Source of the DNA: Paraflavitalea sp. CAU 1676
Lineage (GTDB): Bacteria; Bacteroidota; Bacteroidia; Chitinophagales; Chitinophagaceae
NCBI RefSeq assembly: GCF_029223285.1
Contig: NZ_JARHUJ010000011.1
Span: forward strand, 1 to 64,000
DNA: 64,000 nucleotides
Direction of reading: 5' to 3'
A program made the position numbers and the translations under genes. The notes under the pieces were generated by a model that saw only the letters and a program-made list of their open reading frames with translations, did not search any database and was not told the DNA's origin. Positions 26,619 through 36,872 of the stretch are shown here, in pieces. Within the stretch, counting starts at the first letter, position 1. Each line of letters begins with the position of its first letter.

Positions 26619-28841
26619 ATGTTCAAGGTTTTACACAAGACACTCCTGGCAACAATGGCCTTTTTGTTGCTGGTGGGGTGTCGAAAAAAAGCATTCGATG
26701 AGTATTACGGACGGCCCGATTCGCTGGAGCCGCCTATTTACCAGACGCTGGAAGCCAAAGGCAACTTCAAGCTGCTGTTGGCGGCCATCGACAAGGCGGG
26801 ATATAAACCCATATTGGGTGCTGCCGGCTATTGGACTTTTTTCGCTCCGCACGATTCCGCCTTCCAGGTTTACCTGACGGCCAACAACCTCCCCGGCATC
26901 GACAAGCTCGATAGCAACGCCTGCCGCCAGATCGTTACCTACTGTCTCGTCTACAACGCTTTTAAAAAAGAGCGGCTCGACGACTTCCAATCGAACAATG
27001 GCTGGGTGGCCTCCAGCGCCTACCGCCGGCGTACCGCCAGCTTTACCGGTGTGTACAATGGAACAGACACTTCGGGCAAAGAACTAAAGATGATCGCCTC
27101 CAACCGGAACGGGGTAGCCTTTTATAGCGAAACAGATAACAACAATAAACACATCACTTATTTTGTCGATGATTTCATGAAAGCGCGGAACCTCACTGCT
27201 GCCGACTACAATTATTTTTATCCGACTACTACCTATACCGGATTCAACGTGCTGGACGCCGTGGTTACCGAAAAGGATATCCCGGCCGAGAACGGCGTTA
27301 TCCATGTAGTGAACAAAGTGATTACCTCCCTCCCTTCCATAGATCAATATATTGCCGGCAAACCCGAATACAGTCTCTTCAAGAAAATATTCGACCGTTT
27401 CCTGATACAGTATGTGCTCAATGGAACGGCCACCACCCGCTACCAGAATGTAACCGGCCGGAACGACCAGGTTTATACGAAGGTGTACAACCCGCTGGTC
27501 GGCTTTGCACTGAACAATGAGAACTTTGTAAAAGCACAGGAAAACGATGGACAGTCCAATATGTACAGCGTATTTGTGCCCACCAATGCTGCGCTCGACA
27601 CCTACCTGAAGACCGTATTGCTGGAACATTTTGGCAGCATCGACAATACGCCGATCAATGTTATCTACGATTTCATCAACGCTCATCTCTGGCAAAATGT
27701 CGTATGGCCCAGCAAATTCTCCAGTACACTCAATGTGGTGAACGAAGAAGCGCGGTTTGACCCCGCCGCCAATGTGGTCGAGAAGAAGATACTCAGCAAT
27801 GGCATTTTCTACGGCACCAACAAAGTGCAGGATGCCAACGTATTTACGAGCGTTTATGGCAAGGCTTACCTCGACCCCAAATACTCCATGATGATCTCAT
27901 TGCTCAACATGGAACTGAAATTCCAGGTATCGAATATCTACCGTAACTATACCCTGTTCCTGATCAGCAACGACATGTTCAATGCGGCAGGATACACAGT
28001 CGATCCCTCCATCAGTGCCAACCCTATCGATCAATGGCGGTATACGCCGCCGGCCGGATCCACGATCCCGGCCAGTACGGGTAGCACTACCCGTAACCGG
28101 CTACTGCGAATCCTCAACCTGCACGTTGTGCCCCAAACCGTGCTGGATAATATCGCGGGCGAGGGTGCCGCCAACAGCTATGGCGGCGAATACATCGCCT
28201 ATAAGAATGGCAAAGTATACAGCTCGGGTAACGTAGACTCGAACAATGTAGTGACCATCCTCGATAAAAAAGCGGCGCGCAACGGCGTGGTATATTATAT
28301 CAACCGCATCATGGAGTTCAGTGAGGCGCCACTGGGCAAGCATATTGAAGCACTGGGTACGCCTGCGGCCTCTCCCTACAATTCCTTCTGGCAGTTCATG
28401 AAGAATAGTCCCCTCTGGAACAATGCCACGAAGGAGTTTACCGGTATAGCGGGCGGCACTTTCTATACGCTGTTCATACCCAACAATGCAGCCATTCAAA
28501 AAGCAGTTGACGACGGCCTGCTACCGAAGAACGCAAACGGCACACCCAATTTTGCCCCCACACTGGGTAAAGACCAATCACTGGTCGCGAAGTTCATGCA
28601 CTACCATTTCCTGAATAAGAAGGTCATTGCGGCCGATGGCCTTGAAAGCGGCGATATTGCTACCGTGCTCAAAAAGAACAATGGCGATGAGACCAAGGTC
28701 TTTGTTACCAATGCTCCCGGCCTTATCTCCCTGCGCGATATGGAAGACCGCACGGCCCAGGTGATCTCCACCCCCGGATACTACCTCAGCAACCGGTGCA
28801 TGATCCACCTCATCGACAACTACCTTAAATACATTGACTAA
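26619..28841 (+). CDS. Lipoprotein with four fasciclin (FAS1) domains
   Basis: 740 aa; lipoprotein signal with LLLVGC and Cys21. Four FAS1-like units can be read: about 38-236 (WTFFAPHDSAF ... NGVIHVVNKV), 238-405 (YSVFVPTNAAL ... NGIFYGTNKV), 407-565 (YTLFLISNDMF ... NGVVYYINRI) and 570-740 (YTLFIPNNAAI ... MIHLIDNYL). FAS1 domains mediate adhesion or ligand binding in many organisms; here the role is unknown. It is the first gene of the + strand SusC/SusD unit and ends 21 bp before the SusC start, so a surface-exposed partner of that transporter, perhaps in glycan capture, is plausible. Confidence 0.9.
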   Translation: MFKVLHKTLLATMAFLLLVGCRKKAFDEYYGRPDSLEPPIYQTLEAKGNFKLLLAAIDKAGYKPILGAAGYWTFFAPHDSAFQVYLTANNLPGIDKLDSNACRQIVTYCLVYNAFKKERLDDFQSNNGWVASSAYRRRTASFTGVYNGTDTSGKELKMIASNRNGVAFYSETDNNNKHITYFVDDFMKARNLTAADYNYFYPTTTYTGFNVLDAVVTEKDIPAENGVIHVVNKVITSLPSIDQYIAGKPEYSLFKKIFDRFLIQYVLNGTATTRYQNVTGRNDQVYTKVYNPLVGFALNNENFVKAQENDGQSNMYSVFVPTNAALDTYLKTVLLEHFGSIDNTPINVIYDFINAHLWQNVVWPSKFSSTLNVVNEEARFDPAANVVEKKILSNGIFYGTNKVQDANVFTSVYGKAYLDPKYSMMISLLNMELKFQVSNIYRNYTLFLISNDMFNAAGYTVDPSISANPIDQWRYTPPAGSTIPASTGSTTRNRLLRILNLHVVPQTVLDNIAGEGAANSYGGEYIAYKNGKVYSSGNVDSNNVVTILDKKAARNGVVYYINRIMEFSEAPLGKHIEALGTPAASPYNSFWQFMKNSPLWNNATKEFTGIAGGTFYTLFIPNNAAIQKAVDDGLLPKNANGTPNFAPTLGKDQSLVAKFMHYHFLNKKVIAADGLESGDIATVLKKNNGDETKVFVTNAPGLISLRDMEDRTAQVISTPGYYLSNRCMIHLIDNYLKYID

Positions 28842-28862
28842 TTATCCCAAATAACATTGCTC

Positions 28863-31800
28863 ATGAGCAAGTTCCTAATCTTTCGCTGTTTACTGCTGTT
28901 GTTGCCGATCACGTGCTGGCAGGCTGGCCTGGCACAATCGGCGGGCGACAGCAAACTCATCATACGCGGTAAGGTCACCGACCGCAAGAACAAAGAGCCT
29001 ATTTCGGGTGCTTCCGTTTCGGAAATAGATGCCGACGGACGTATCATCAAAGGCGCTGCCTCCGATATAGAAGGCAACTTTGTACTGAAGATCACCAATG
29101 CAAAAAACAGGCTCTCCGTTTCTTTCGTTGGTTACAAAACGACCAGTCAGCCTATCAACAACCACACGGTCATCAACTTTCAACTGGAAGCAGGTGGCGG
29201 CGCCGATCTCGACGAAGCGATCGTCGTAGCATCGCGCCGCGTAGAGAACGGCATGAACTCGAAAGCCGAAAGAAACCTCACTACAGCCGTGTCGCGGGTC
29301 AATGCCAAAGACATGGAGGAAATGTCTTCCGCCAGTATTGACCTCGCCCTGCAGGGACGTATGGCCGGTGTAGACATCACCGCCACCAGCGGTGACCCGG
29401 GCTCACCCATGAATATCAGGATCCGTGGCGTGTCTTCCATCAACTCCACCGGCAATCCCCTGATCGTGGTAGACGGTATGCCTTACGAAACGGAGATTCC
29501 CGGCGACTTCAACTTCGGCACTGCCGATGAACAGGGCTATGCACAACTGTTGAATATATCCCCTTCAGACATCAAAGAGATCACGGCATTGAAAGATGCG
29601 GGTGCAACGGCCATCTGGGGTAGCCGGGCCGCCAATGGCGTACTGATCATTACCACCAAACGTGGCAGTCGTGGCAAGCCCAGCATCACTTATACCTTTA
29701 AGGGCTCTTCCTCGATACTGCCCGATCCCATCCCTATGTTGAATGGCGATCAGTATTCCACCCTCATTCCCGAAGCGTTCATGAACCGGCTGGGTACCAC
29801 CATGCTGGGCAATGTGCGGGAATTCAACTACGACCCCAACGATCCCTACTGGTACCACAACTACAGTAACAATACCAACTGGGTCAAGGAAATCAGTCGC
29901 AACGGTATACTGCACGACCACACGATCTCCATGAATGGCGGTGGTGAAAAAGCGAAGTATTTTGCCTCCGTAGGCTATTTCAATCAAACCGGTACCACGA
30001 TCGGTACCGACCTGAAGCGCATCAACACACGGATCAACCTGGATTATATTATATCCGATCGCATCAAGATCTTCACCAGCATCGCCTATACGCATACCGA
30101 CCAGGGCAGGAACTATTTTGACAAGGACAATGCCATCCGCGGCATCGCTTATATCAAGATGCCCAACATGAGCGTGTTTGAATATGATGAGCTTGGCAAC
30201 CTGTCGCCCAACTTCTTTTCGCCCGCCGCCAATGTGCAGGGCCAATACAGCCGCATCTACAATCCGGTGGCTATGGCATCGCTGGCGAAGGCAACTGTAA
30301 AGGGTGAACGGATCGTACCAAGGTTCCAGGTCGACTATTCGATCATGAAGAATACCCTCCGTGCCACTTTCGATGTACAGTTCGATATCAACAATACCAA
30401 GAACAGTAGTTTCCTGCCGCAGTTGGCAACAGGCCGTCCCAATACCGAAACGGTGGTGAACAGGGCTTATGACGGCGATATCGACATCTTTGGGGTGGGC
30501 ACACGCAGCAGCCTCATCTTCACGCCCCGGTTCAAGAATGAAGATCATGTGTTCTCTTCCAGCCTCAACTTCTTCACCAACGATAACAAATCGGTTAACC
30601 AGGAGCTGATGACCTCGAACACAGCTTCCTCACTGCTGGTAGATCCTTCGGTTCCTTCCCGTACCCAGAACCAGGAATTACTGGCCATTTCAAGAATTTC
30701 ACAAACACGCACGATCGGTGCGGTGGCCATCGTCAACTACTCCTGGCGCGACAAGTACCTTTTCGAAGCCACTGTTCGTGGGGACGGCAATTCGCGGTTT
30801 GGTCCCGACTATAAATACGGATTGTTTCCTGGCGGATCGCTACGCTGGCGTATGTCGGAAGAAAAGTTCCTGAAAAAGATCAAATCGATCGACGACCTCA
30901 GTATGAGAGCCAGCTACGCTTTGAGCGGCAATGCCCCCCGGTATGACTATACCTTCTTCAACCTGTACAACACCTATGGCTGGAACTACCTGGACCAGAG
31001 CGGTGTTTACCCATCGCGCCCCGAGTTGAAGAACCTGCGCTGGGAAACCGTGCATGGGGCCAACCTGGGTTTTAGTGTTACGATGTTCAAGGGCCGGATC
31101 AGGGCCGATGTGGATGTGTACCGCAACCGCACGACCGACCTGTTCTCTGATGCGTTGGCGATCCCCTCTCAAAATGGATTCAGCTCTATGGCGATGAATA
31201 TCGGTACTCTCGATAACCAGGGCTGGGAATTTGCCATGTGGACGGTGCCTTTTAAGAACCAGACCTGGAACATCGGTTTCAATTTCAACATCTCCCAAAA
31301 CCAGAACGTCATCCGCGAGATCTCCGAGTACGCTGCCAACAGTAAAGGCAATGTGGGCATCAATGGCGAATACCTGCGTCTGTTGCAGATCGACAATCCT
31401 TTCGGATCGTTTTACGGATACAAATACAAAGGGGTTTACAAAGACAAGGAAGCGACCCTGGCCAAATCGACCACCGGCAAAACGATCATCGGACCCAATG
31501 GACAGGAAGTGTACATGCGCTTCAATTACCCCAATGTAGACTATGTGTTTCAACCCGGCGATGCGATGTATGAAGACATCAACCACGACGGGAACATCAA
31601 TTACATGGATGTCGTGTACCTGGGTAACAGCAATCCTAAATTGACCGGTGGTTTCGGTCCCACGATAGGCTACAAAGGCAAACTGACGCTGTCGGCCTAT
31701 TTCAACTTCCGTTACGGCTATGAAGTGATCAACGGTACCAAGATGAGTACTACGAGCATGTCATCCTTCGACAACCAAAGTACCGCAGTTTTACGCCGTT

Positions 31801-32135
31801 GGCGCAAGGAAGGCGATGTAACGGACATTCCCCGCGGCATCATTGAAGGTGGTTATAACTGGCTGGGCAGCGATCGATATGTGGAAGACGCTTCTTTCCT
31901 GCGCTTCCGCACGGTAACGCTGCGGTATGTTTTTGATCCTTCCGTCCTGAGCAAACTGAAGATGAAGACCCTGAGCGCCTTCGTTACTGCCGAGAACCTC
32001 GTAACCTGGACCAGATACACCGGCCAGGATCCGGAGGTGAACATGCGTGGTGCGGATGTATTCCGCCTCGCGATCGATAATTCTATGACACCTCCTTCCA
32101 AAATATTTACGATCGGCCTTGTAGCAGGCTTCTAA
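28863..32135 (+). CDS. SusC/RagA-family TonB-dependent transporter
   Basis: 1090 aa from the ATG at 28863 (MSKFLIFRCLLLLLPITCWQ, signal peptide); an in-frame TTG two codons earlier is not needed. A carboxypeptidase-regulatory-like domain (about 32-110), a TonB-box-like LDEAIVVAS (116-124), the plug (about 133-270: LALQGRMAGVDI, NIRIRGVSSI, LKDAGATAIWGSRAANGVL) and the barrel follow. It pairs with the SusD 10 bp downstream. The flanking genes are FAS1 lipoproteins rather than enzymes, so the ligand is not told by context except through the divergent RG-I locus. Confidence 0.95.
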   Translation: MSKFLIFRCLLLLLPITCWQAGLAQSAGDSKLIIRGKVTDRKNKEPISGASVSEIDADGRIIKGAASDIEGNFVLKITNAKNRLSVSFVGYKTTSQPINNHTVINFQLEAGGGADLDEAIVVASRRVENGMNSKAERNLTTAVSRVNAKDMEEMSSASIDLALQGRMAGVDITATSGDPGSPMNIRIRGVSSINSTGNPLIVVDGMPYETEIPGDFNFGTADEQGYAQLLNISPSDIKEITALKDAGATAIWGSRAANGVLIITTKRGSRGKPSITYTFKGSSSILPDPIPMLNGDQYSTLIPEAFMNRLGTTMLGNVREFNYDPNDPYWYHNYSNNTNWVKEISRNGILHDHTISMNGGGEKAKYFASVGYFNQTGTTIGTDLKRINTRINLDYIISDRIKIFTSIAYTHTDQGRNYFDKDNAIRGIAYIKMPNMSVFEYDELGNLSPNFFSPAANVQGQYSRIYNPVAMASLAKATVKGERIVPRFQVDYSIMKNTLRATFDVQFDINNTKNSSFLPQLATGRPNTETVVNRAYDGDIDIFGVGTRSSLIFTPRFKNEDHVFSSSLNFFTNDNKSVNQELMTSNTASSLLVDPSVPSRTQNQELLAISRISQTRTIGAVAIVNYSWRDKYLFEATVRGDGNSRFGPDYKYGLFPGGSLRWRMSEEKFLKKIKSIDDLSMRASYALSGNAPRYDYTFFNLYNTYGWNYLDQSGVYPSRPELKNLRWETVHGANLGFSVTMFKGRIRADVDVYRNRTTDLFSDALAIPSQNGFSSMAMNIGTLDNQGWEFAMWTVPFKNQTWNIGFNFNISQNQNVIREISEYAANSKGNVGINGEYLRLLQIDNPFGSFYGYKYKGVYKDKEATLAKSTTGKTIIGPNGQEVYMRFNYPNVDYVFQPGDAMYEDINHDGNINYMDVVYLGNSNPKLTGGFGPTIGYKGKLTLSAYFNFRYGYEVINGTKMSTTSMSSFDNQSTAVLRRWRKEGDVTDIPRGIIEGGYNWLGSDRYVEDASFLRFRTVTLRYVFDPSVLSKLKMKTLSAFVTAENLVTWTRYTGQDPEVNMRGADVFRLAIDNSMTPPSKIFTIGLVAGF

Positions 32136-32145
32136 ATTCTATTAC

Positions 32146-33636
32146 ATGAAAAAGTCAATCTTATACGTTTTGATCCTTGCGCTGCCGGCCAGTCTTGCCT
32201 CTTGCAAGAAGTGGCTCGACCTGCAGCCTCAGGATGGCATTGTGCGGGAGGAATTCTGGAAAACCAAAGAGCAGGTTGAATCGGCCGTGGTGGGCATCTA
32301 TTCTTCCATGCTGGGCAGCACCATCGGCGACCGTCCCATTCCCGAATACCTTTTTGTATGGGGCGAAGGGCGCGGAGACATGGTATCGCCCGGCTTCCGG
32401 GCTTCTGCGGCCGAGCTGGACATTGTGTACCTCAACATGCTTTCCACCAATAACTTTTGCAACTGGCGCTCTTTCTACCAAACGATCAATTACTGCAATA
32501 CGGTGATTGACCTGGCCCCGCAGGTATTGGAGCACGACAACACCTTTTCGCAGGAACAACTGAACCGCGCCACCGGTGAAGCGCTTACCATCCGGGCGTT
32601 GATGTATTTCTACCTGGCGCGCAGCTTTGGAGAGGTGCCATTACGGCTGCAGGCTACCGTCAGCGATAAGGATATAGCGCCCCTGGGAAAAAGCAGCCAG
32701 GATACCATCCTGCACCAGATCGTGACCGACCTCAAAAAAGCGGAGCCCCTGTTGCCACTCACCTATGGCAACAAAGCCACCGATAAGGGCCGGGCTACCC
32801 GGTATACGGTGAATGCCCTGCTGGCAGATGTTTATCTCTGGATGGACAAATACAATGAATGCGTAGCCGAGTGCAACAAAATCATTAAATCGGGCAGGTT
32901 TGGTCTGGTGCGCGCTGAGCAGTTCTTCAACAGCGTTTTCCTCGAAGGCAATTCCAACGAAAGCATCTTTGAGCTGCAATACAATACGCAGAAACTGAAT
33001 TCTTTTTATGCGATGCATACCCCCGGCAACCGGCGCTGGGGTGCCGCCTTCCACCTCAGCGAAGATGTATATGGCATCGACCTCGTCAACACAGAGCCTA
33101 TTGTGGACGTACGGGGCGATAAAACATCTTTCCGTGGTACCGATTTCACCATCTGGAAATATGTGGGCGCTGATAACGACGGACGTGAATTGCGGCCTTT
33201 TGAACAATCCGATGCCCACTGGATCTTCTACCGCTATGCCGACATCCTGTTGCTGAAAGCGGAAGCCATCAACCAGCTCGACCAACCTTTGGAAGCATCC
33301 CGGATTGTGAAAACTGTGCGGGAACGCGCCCATGCGCTCGAACTGCGCGCCATGGACAGCACGAACAAAAGTTCCATGACAGGCTACATACTCGAAGAAA
33401 GGCAGCGTGAGCTGGCTTTTGAAGGGAAGCGCTGGTATGATGTATTGCGGAACGCCAAGCGGAACAATTACGAAGGCATCCAGTACCTGCTCAATATGGC
33501 CAGTATGAGTGTGCCTTCGGACCGACTGCAGGCAGCGCTTAACAAGCTGCGTGATAAGAACAGCCATTATTTCCCGATAGTCACTTATGAATTGCAGACT
33601 AACAGCCTGCTGGTGCAGAACCCCTTTTACAAATAA
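32146..33636 (+). CDS. SusD/RagB-family lipoprotein
   Basis: 496 aa; signal ends in SLASC with Cys20. Standard SusD layout: N-terminal EEFWKTKEQVESAVVGIYSS, the TPR segment GEALTIRALMYFYLARSFGEVPL (about 145-167), YTVNALLADVYLWMDKYNECV, and the C-terminal ADILLLKAEAINQL and EERQRELAFEGKRWYDVLR. It is shorter than the SusD of the RG-I locus and not closely similar to it, so a different ligand is likely. It lies 10 bp after its SusC and 15 bp before the next FAS1 gene, all in one transcript. Confidence 0.95.
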   Translation: MKKSILYVLILALPASLASCKKWLDLQPQDGIVREEFWKTKEQVESAVVGIYSSMLGSTIGDRPIPEYLFVWGEGRGDMVSPGFRASAAELDIVYLNMLSTNNFCNWRSFYQTINYCNTVIDLAPQVLEHDNTFSQEQLNRATGEALTIRALMYFYLARSFGEVPLRLQATVSDKDIAPLGKSSQDTILHQIVTDLKKAEPLLPLTYGNKATDKGRATRYTVNALLADVYLWMDKYNECVAECNKIIKSGRFGLVRAEQFFNSVFLEGNSNESIFELQYNTQKLNSFYAMHTPGNRRWGAAFHLSEDVYGIDLVNTEPIVDVRGDKTSFRGTDFTIWKYVGADNDGRELRPFEQSDAHWIFYRYADILLLKAEAINQLDQPLEASRIVKTVRERAHALELRAMDSTNKSSMTGYILEERQRELAFEGKRWYDVLRNAKRNNYEGIQYLLNMASMSVPSDRLQAALNKLRDKNSHYFPIVTYELQTNSLLVQNPFYK

Positions 33637-33651
33637 CTAATTCGCCTGTTT

Positions 33652-35325
33652 ATGAAAAAGCAATATGTATTTGCCACAGCCATCTTGCTGATGCTGCTTT
33701 CGGAGCTCCTGCTGCCGGGCTGCAAAAAGCAGCAGTTCCGGGAAGAGACGACCGGGGATGTAAACATTGTGGGGTACCTCGATAAGTACCCCGATTCCTT
33801 TTCGCTGTTCAGGCAGATCCTGGAGCGAACAGACAACAGCGCCTTCCTGAACGCATACGGTGCTTATACCTGCTTTGCCCCAACCAATAGTGGTGTTAAG
33901 GCCTGGCTGGCTTCCAATAAGTTCACATCTGTGGAGGGCGCTGATGTGAATGTGTTGAAGGAACTCGTGAAATTCCACTTGCTTAACGATACGGTAACCA
34001 CAGCCTCCTTTAAGGATGGTAAACTGCCCGTACCCACCATGCAAAGCCAGTTCCTGATCACCGGCGTAGTTAATAAGGATGGCAATTCCAGCTATACGGT
34101 AAATCGGCAGGCAGCGGTATTGCGCTCGAATGTGAAAGTAGGCAATGGCATTGTACACGAGATCGATCATATTCTCACTCCTGCTGCGAAGTCAATCGCC
34201 CAGCAGCTGGAAAGCGATCCGCAATTCTCGATCTTTACGCAAGCCTTGAAGGAAACCAAATTCTACGATCGGTTGAACACGGTTGATCCTGATACTGCCA
34301 AACGCTGGATGACGGTGATCGCAGAAAGCAACCAGGCTTTGGCCGATAGTGGCATCACTTCTTACGCCGCCCTCAAGAACAGGTATTGCAATACGAAGAA
34401 CCCCGAGAATCCGGCAGACAGCCTATACATTTATGTAGCCTATCACGTATTGCGGGATATTAAATTTCTCGGAGATATCATCAACTCCTCTTCACACCAA
34501 ACACTGCAACCTCAGGAGGTGATCAGTACACAGCTGATCGACCAGGATGTGGTGGTGAACGAAGATGTCTTTGATGGGGTGATAGAAAAAGGTATTTCCC
34601 TTAATCGCAGCAAAAGTGATAATGCAGCCACCAATGGGGTATGGCACTATGCAGGCGCTCACTATATGGTTAAGTACCGTAAACCGGCCGGTGTGTTCTG
34701 GGACCTTTCGGCTTTCCCGGAGATCATGAAATTGCCTGCCTATTATAAAAAGCAGAATTACACATTCAAGCGGCAGAATGAGCTGGACCGGCCCATCAAG
34801 GATATCGATTGGGAGTACCGGTTGAACAATGGCGATTTTCTTACTTATGAATACACCACAACAGGGTCTATTGCCAACTTCGCCTGTAACAACGATATCA
34901 TTACCATTCCCTTGAATGCACCAGCCCGCCCGGCCTGGTATGAATTTACCACGCCTGTGATCATCAAAGGGCGTTACAAGGTTTGGATCTGCTACCGCTC
35001 GCGCAACCCGGTACAAGTCAATGTACGCGTTAACGGAGAATTGATGCAACGGCCCGTTAACCTGGGTGAAGCAAAACCGGCGGGTTCGGATGCGGAACTG
35101 GAGTCTATCGGATGGAAACAATATACAGCTACTCCTGCCGGGTTCTTCTCGGCCCGGCTGGTTGGAACCGTGGATATAAAAACGACCGAGCGGCATAAAC
35201 TGCGCATCGAAGGGCTTAGTGGCACCAATGCCGCCAACCACCTCGATATGGTACATTTTATCCCGGTGAATGATAACCAGATCTTCCCAAGGTTCAAACC
35301 AGATGGCTCTAAAGTGTATCAATAA
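33652..35325 (+). CDS. FAS1 lipoprotein with C-terminal beta-sandwich
   Basis: 557 aa; lipoprotein signal LLLPGC with Cys24. The first FAS1 unit (about 36-175) is clear: YTCFAPTNSGVKAWL and NGIVHEIDHIL. The second (about 180-350) is more divergent (SIFTQALKETKFYDRL ... NGVWHYAGAHYMVK). Residues about 385-557 look like a beta-sandwich (DFLTYEYTTTGSIANF, WYEFTTPVIIKGRYKVWICY, HLDMVHFIPV) that resembles carbohydrate-binding or discoidin-like modules, though no family was recognised. The architecture suggests a surface glycan-binding protein. It is co-transcribed with the SusC/SusD pair before it. Confidence 0.88.
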   Translation: MKKQYVFATAILLMLLSELLLPGCKKQQFREETTGDVNIVGYLDKYPDSFSLFRQILERTDNSAFLNAYGAYTCFAPTNSGVKAWLASNKFTSVEGADVNVLKELVKFHLLNDTVTTASFKDGKLPVPTMQSQFLITGVVNKDGNSSYTVNRQAAVLRSNVKVGNGIVHEIDHILTPAAKSIAQQLESDPQFSIFTQALKETKFYDRLNTVDPDTAKRWMTVIAESNQALADSGITSYAALKNRYCNTKNPENPADSLYIYVAYHVLRDIKFLGDIINSSSHQTLQPQEVISTQLIDQDVVVNEDVFDGVIEKGISLNRSKSDNAATNGVWHYAGAHYMVKYRKPAGVFWDLSAFPEIMKLPAYYKKQNYTFKRQNELDRPIKDIDWEYRLNNGDFLTYEYTTTGSIANFACNNDIITIPLNAPARPAWYEFTTPVIIKGRYKVWICYRSRNPVQVNVRVNGELMQRPVNLGEAKPAGSDAELESIGWKQYTATPAGFFSARLVGTVDIKTTERHKLRIEGLSGTNAANHLDMVHFIPVNDNQIFPRFKPDGSKVYQ

Positions 35326-35396
35326 TTGAATGGTTTGCACCTGTATCTGAAAATGATGCTACAAGGTGCAGTCTGAATTTCTAAACATAGTTACTC

Positions 35397-36842
35397 ATGC
35401 GACGTATTTTAATAAGATCTATACAGGTTCTCCTTGTTTGCGGCAGCTTGTTACCCGCCTGCCAAAAATGGGATGACCACCATGCGATCACCGATCCTGC
35501 TACCGACAAAGACCTTTTTCAGCAGATCGAAGCGCGCAGCAACCTCAGTAAGTTCAGGGAACTACTCGTAAAATCGGGTTACGACAAGGTCATAGCTTCT
35601 TCCAAAACGTTCACCGTGTTTGCGCCCACCGATGCGGCCTTGAGCAACCTGGATCCGGCAGTGGTGAACAATGATGCGAAGCTCAAAATGTTCGTGGCCA
35701 ACCATATCACCAATCAATCGCACAAAACCGGCGAGGCTACGGCCCCTGTACGGCTGCAGATGCTGAGTGAAAAATACACTACGCTGAAAGGAAAGCTGCT
35801 CGAAGATGCGACGATCACCGAGGCCGACCGCTATGCGCGTAACGGCGTACTGCAGGTGATCGATAAGGCCGTGCCTGCCCTGCAGAACATATGGGAGTTC
35901 ATCGAGAGCGATCCGCTCGCGCCAGCCGTTCAACGTTCCTATTTCCTTTCTCTCTTTGGTAACGTGTACGATACGACCAATGCCGTTCAGATCGGCGTTG
36001 ATCCCAATACGGGCGAACCGATCTATCAACCCGGCACCGATTCCGTGCGAACAAATGCATTCTGGCGAAGCGTTTATGACCTGCGGGAGGAGAAGAAACA
36101 GTACACCGTATTCCTGCTCAACGATAATGCATGGGCAACAGAGATCGGTAACTATATACCCCTCTTCAAATCGGGCGGCGCCGATACCAGCATCCGCCTG
36201 GCCAGCTGGAATGTGCTGCGCGATTGTGCCATCGAAGGCGCCTACGACGCCAATACGCTACCGGATACCGTATTATCGAGATACAATACGAAAGTAGGGA
36301 TCGACAAAAGCCAGATAGAGCGCACCATCAAAACGAGCAATGGCACCATCTTCATCATGAAGAAACTGAACGTGAGGCCTGTCGATAAGTTCACGCCTAT
36401 TGTGATCCAGGCCGAGAACTACCAAACGGTCAGTCATGACCGCCGCAACAATACCTATTTCCGCGACCGCATCACCCCCTCCACCGGAAAGGGTTTTCGC
36501 GATGTGCTGGTATATAATCATGGAGTAGCGCTGTTTAACCTTGGTTATCGCCTCTCGGGGCTTCCCACCATAAAATACAAGGCTTACTGGGTCGCCTTGC
36601 ATGACAACATCAATGGTTCTTCTACCACTTTTCAGCAGAAACTTGGGATAGGCACCGCCACCTCCACTTTACTGCCTTATGTAACGGTGGGCCTTAACAA
36701 CTATGACGAGGTATACCTGGGAGAGTTTCCGATCAATACCTATACCGCTACCACGATGATCTATTTGACGGCGGCCAACAGCACGGCTGCCCTGACCAAT
36801 ACCATCGTGTGCGATTACATCAAACTGGTACCCGTTCTCTAA
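35397..36842 (+). CDS. FAS1 lipoprotein with CBM6-like C-terminal domain
   Basis: 481 aa; lipoprotein signal GSLLPAC with Cys22. FAS1 unit 1 spans about 38-160 (FTVFAPTDAALSNL, NGVLQVIDKA); unit 2 about 163-330 (YTVFLLNDNAW, NGTIFIMKKL). Residues about 335-481 open with VIQAENYQ, a motif like the start of CBM6-type sandwiches, and end with IVCDYIKLVPV, also typical of such modules. The overall plan matches the 33652 protein, so the two are probably paralogues or functional partners. It lies 71 bp after that gene and 30 bp before the next SusC. Confidence 0.88.
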   Translation: MRRILIRSIQVLLVCGSLLPACQKWDDHHAITDPATDKDLFQQIEARSNLSKFRELLVKSGYDKVIASSKTFTVFAPTDAALSNLDPAVVNNDAKLKMFVANHITNQSHKTGEATAPVRLQMLSEKYTTLKGKLLEDATITEADRYARNGVLQVIDKAVPALQNIWEFIESDPLAPAVQRSYFLSLFGNVYDTTNAVQIGVDPNTGEPIYQPGTDSVRTNAFWRSVYDLREEKKQYTVFLLNDNAWATEIGNYIPLFKSGGADTSIRLASWNVLRDCAIEGAYDANTLPDTVLSRYNTKVGIDKSQIERTIKTSNGTIFIMKKLNVRPVDKFTPIVIQAENYQTVSHDRRNNTYFRDRITPSTGKGFRDVLVYNHGVALFNLGYRLSGLPTIKYKAYWVALHDNINGSSTTFQQKLGIGTATSTLLPYVTVGLNNYDEVYLGEFPINTYTATTMIYLTAANSTAALTNTIVCDYIKLVPVL

Positions 36843-36872
36843 ACTCATTCATTTTTGATTAATACTATTCAG

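Noticed and set aside
29565-30548. Long - strand frame opposite the SusC at 28863
   Set aside because: Antisense of a conserved SusC plug and barrel; no recognisable protein features.
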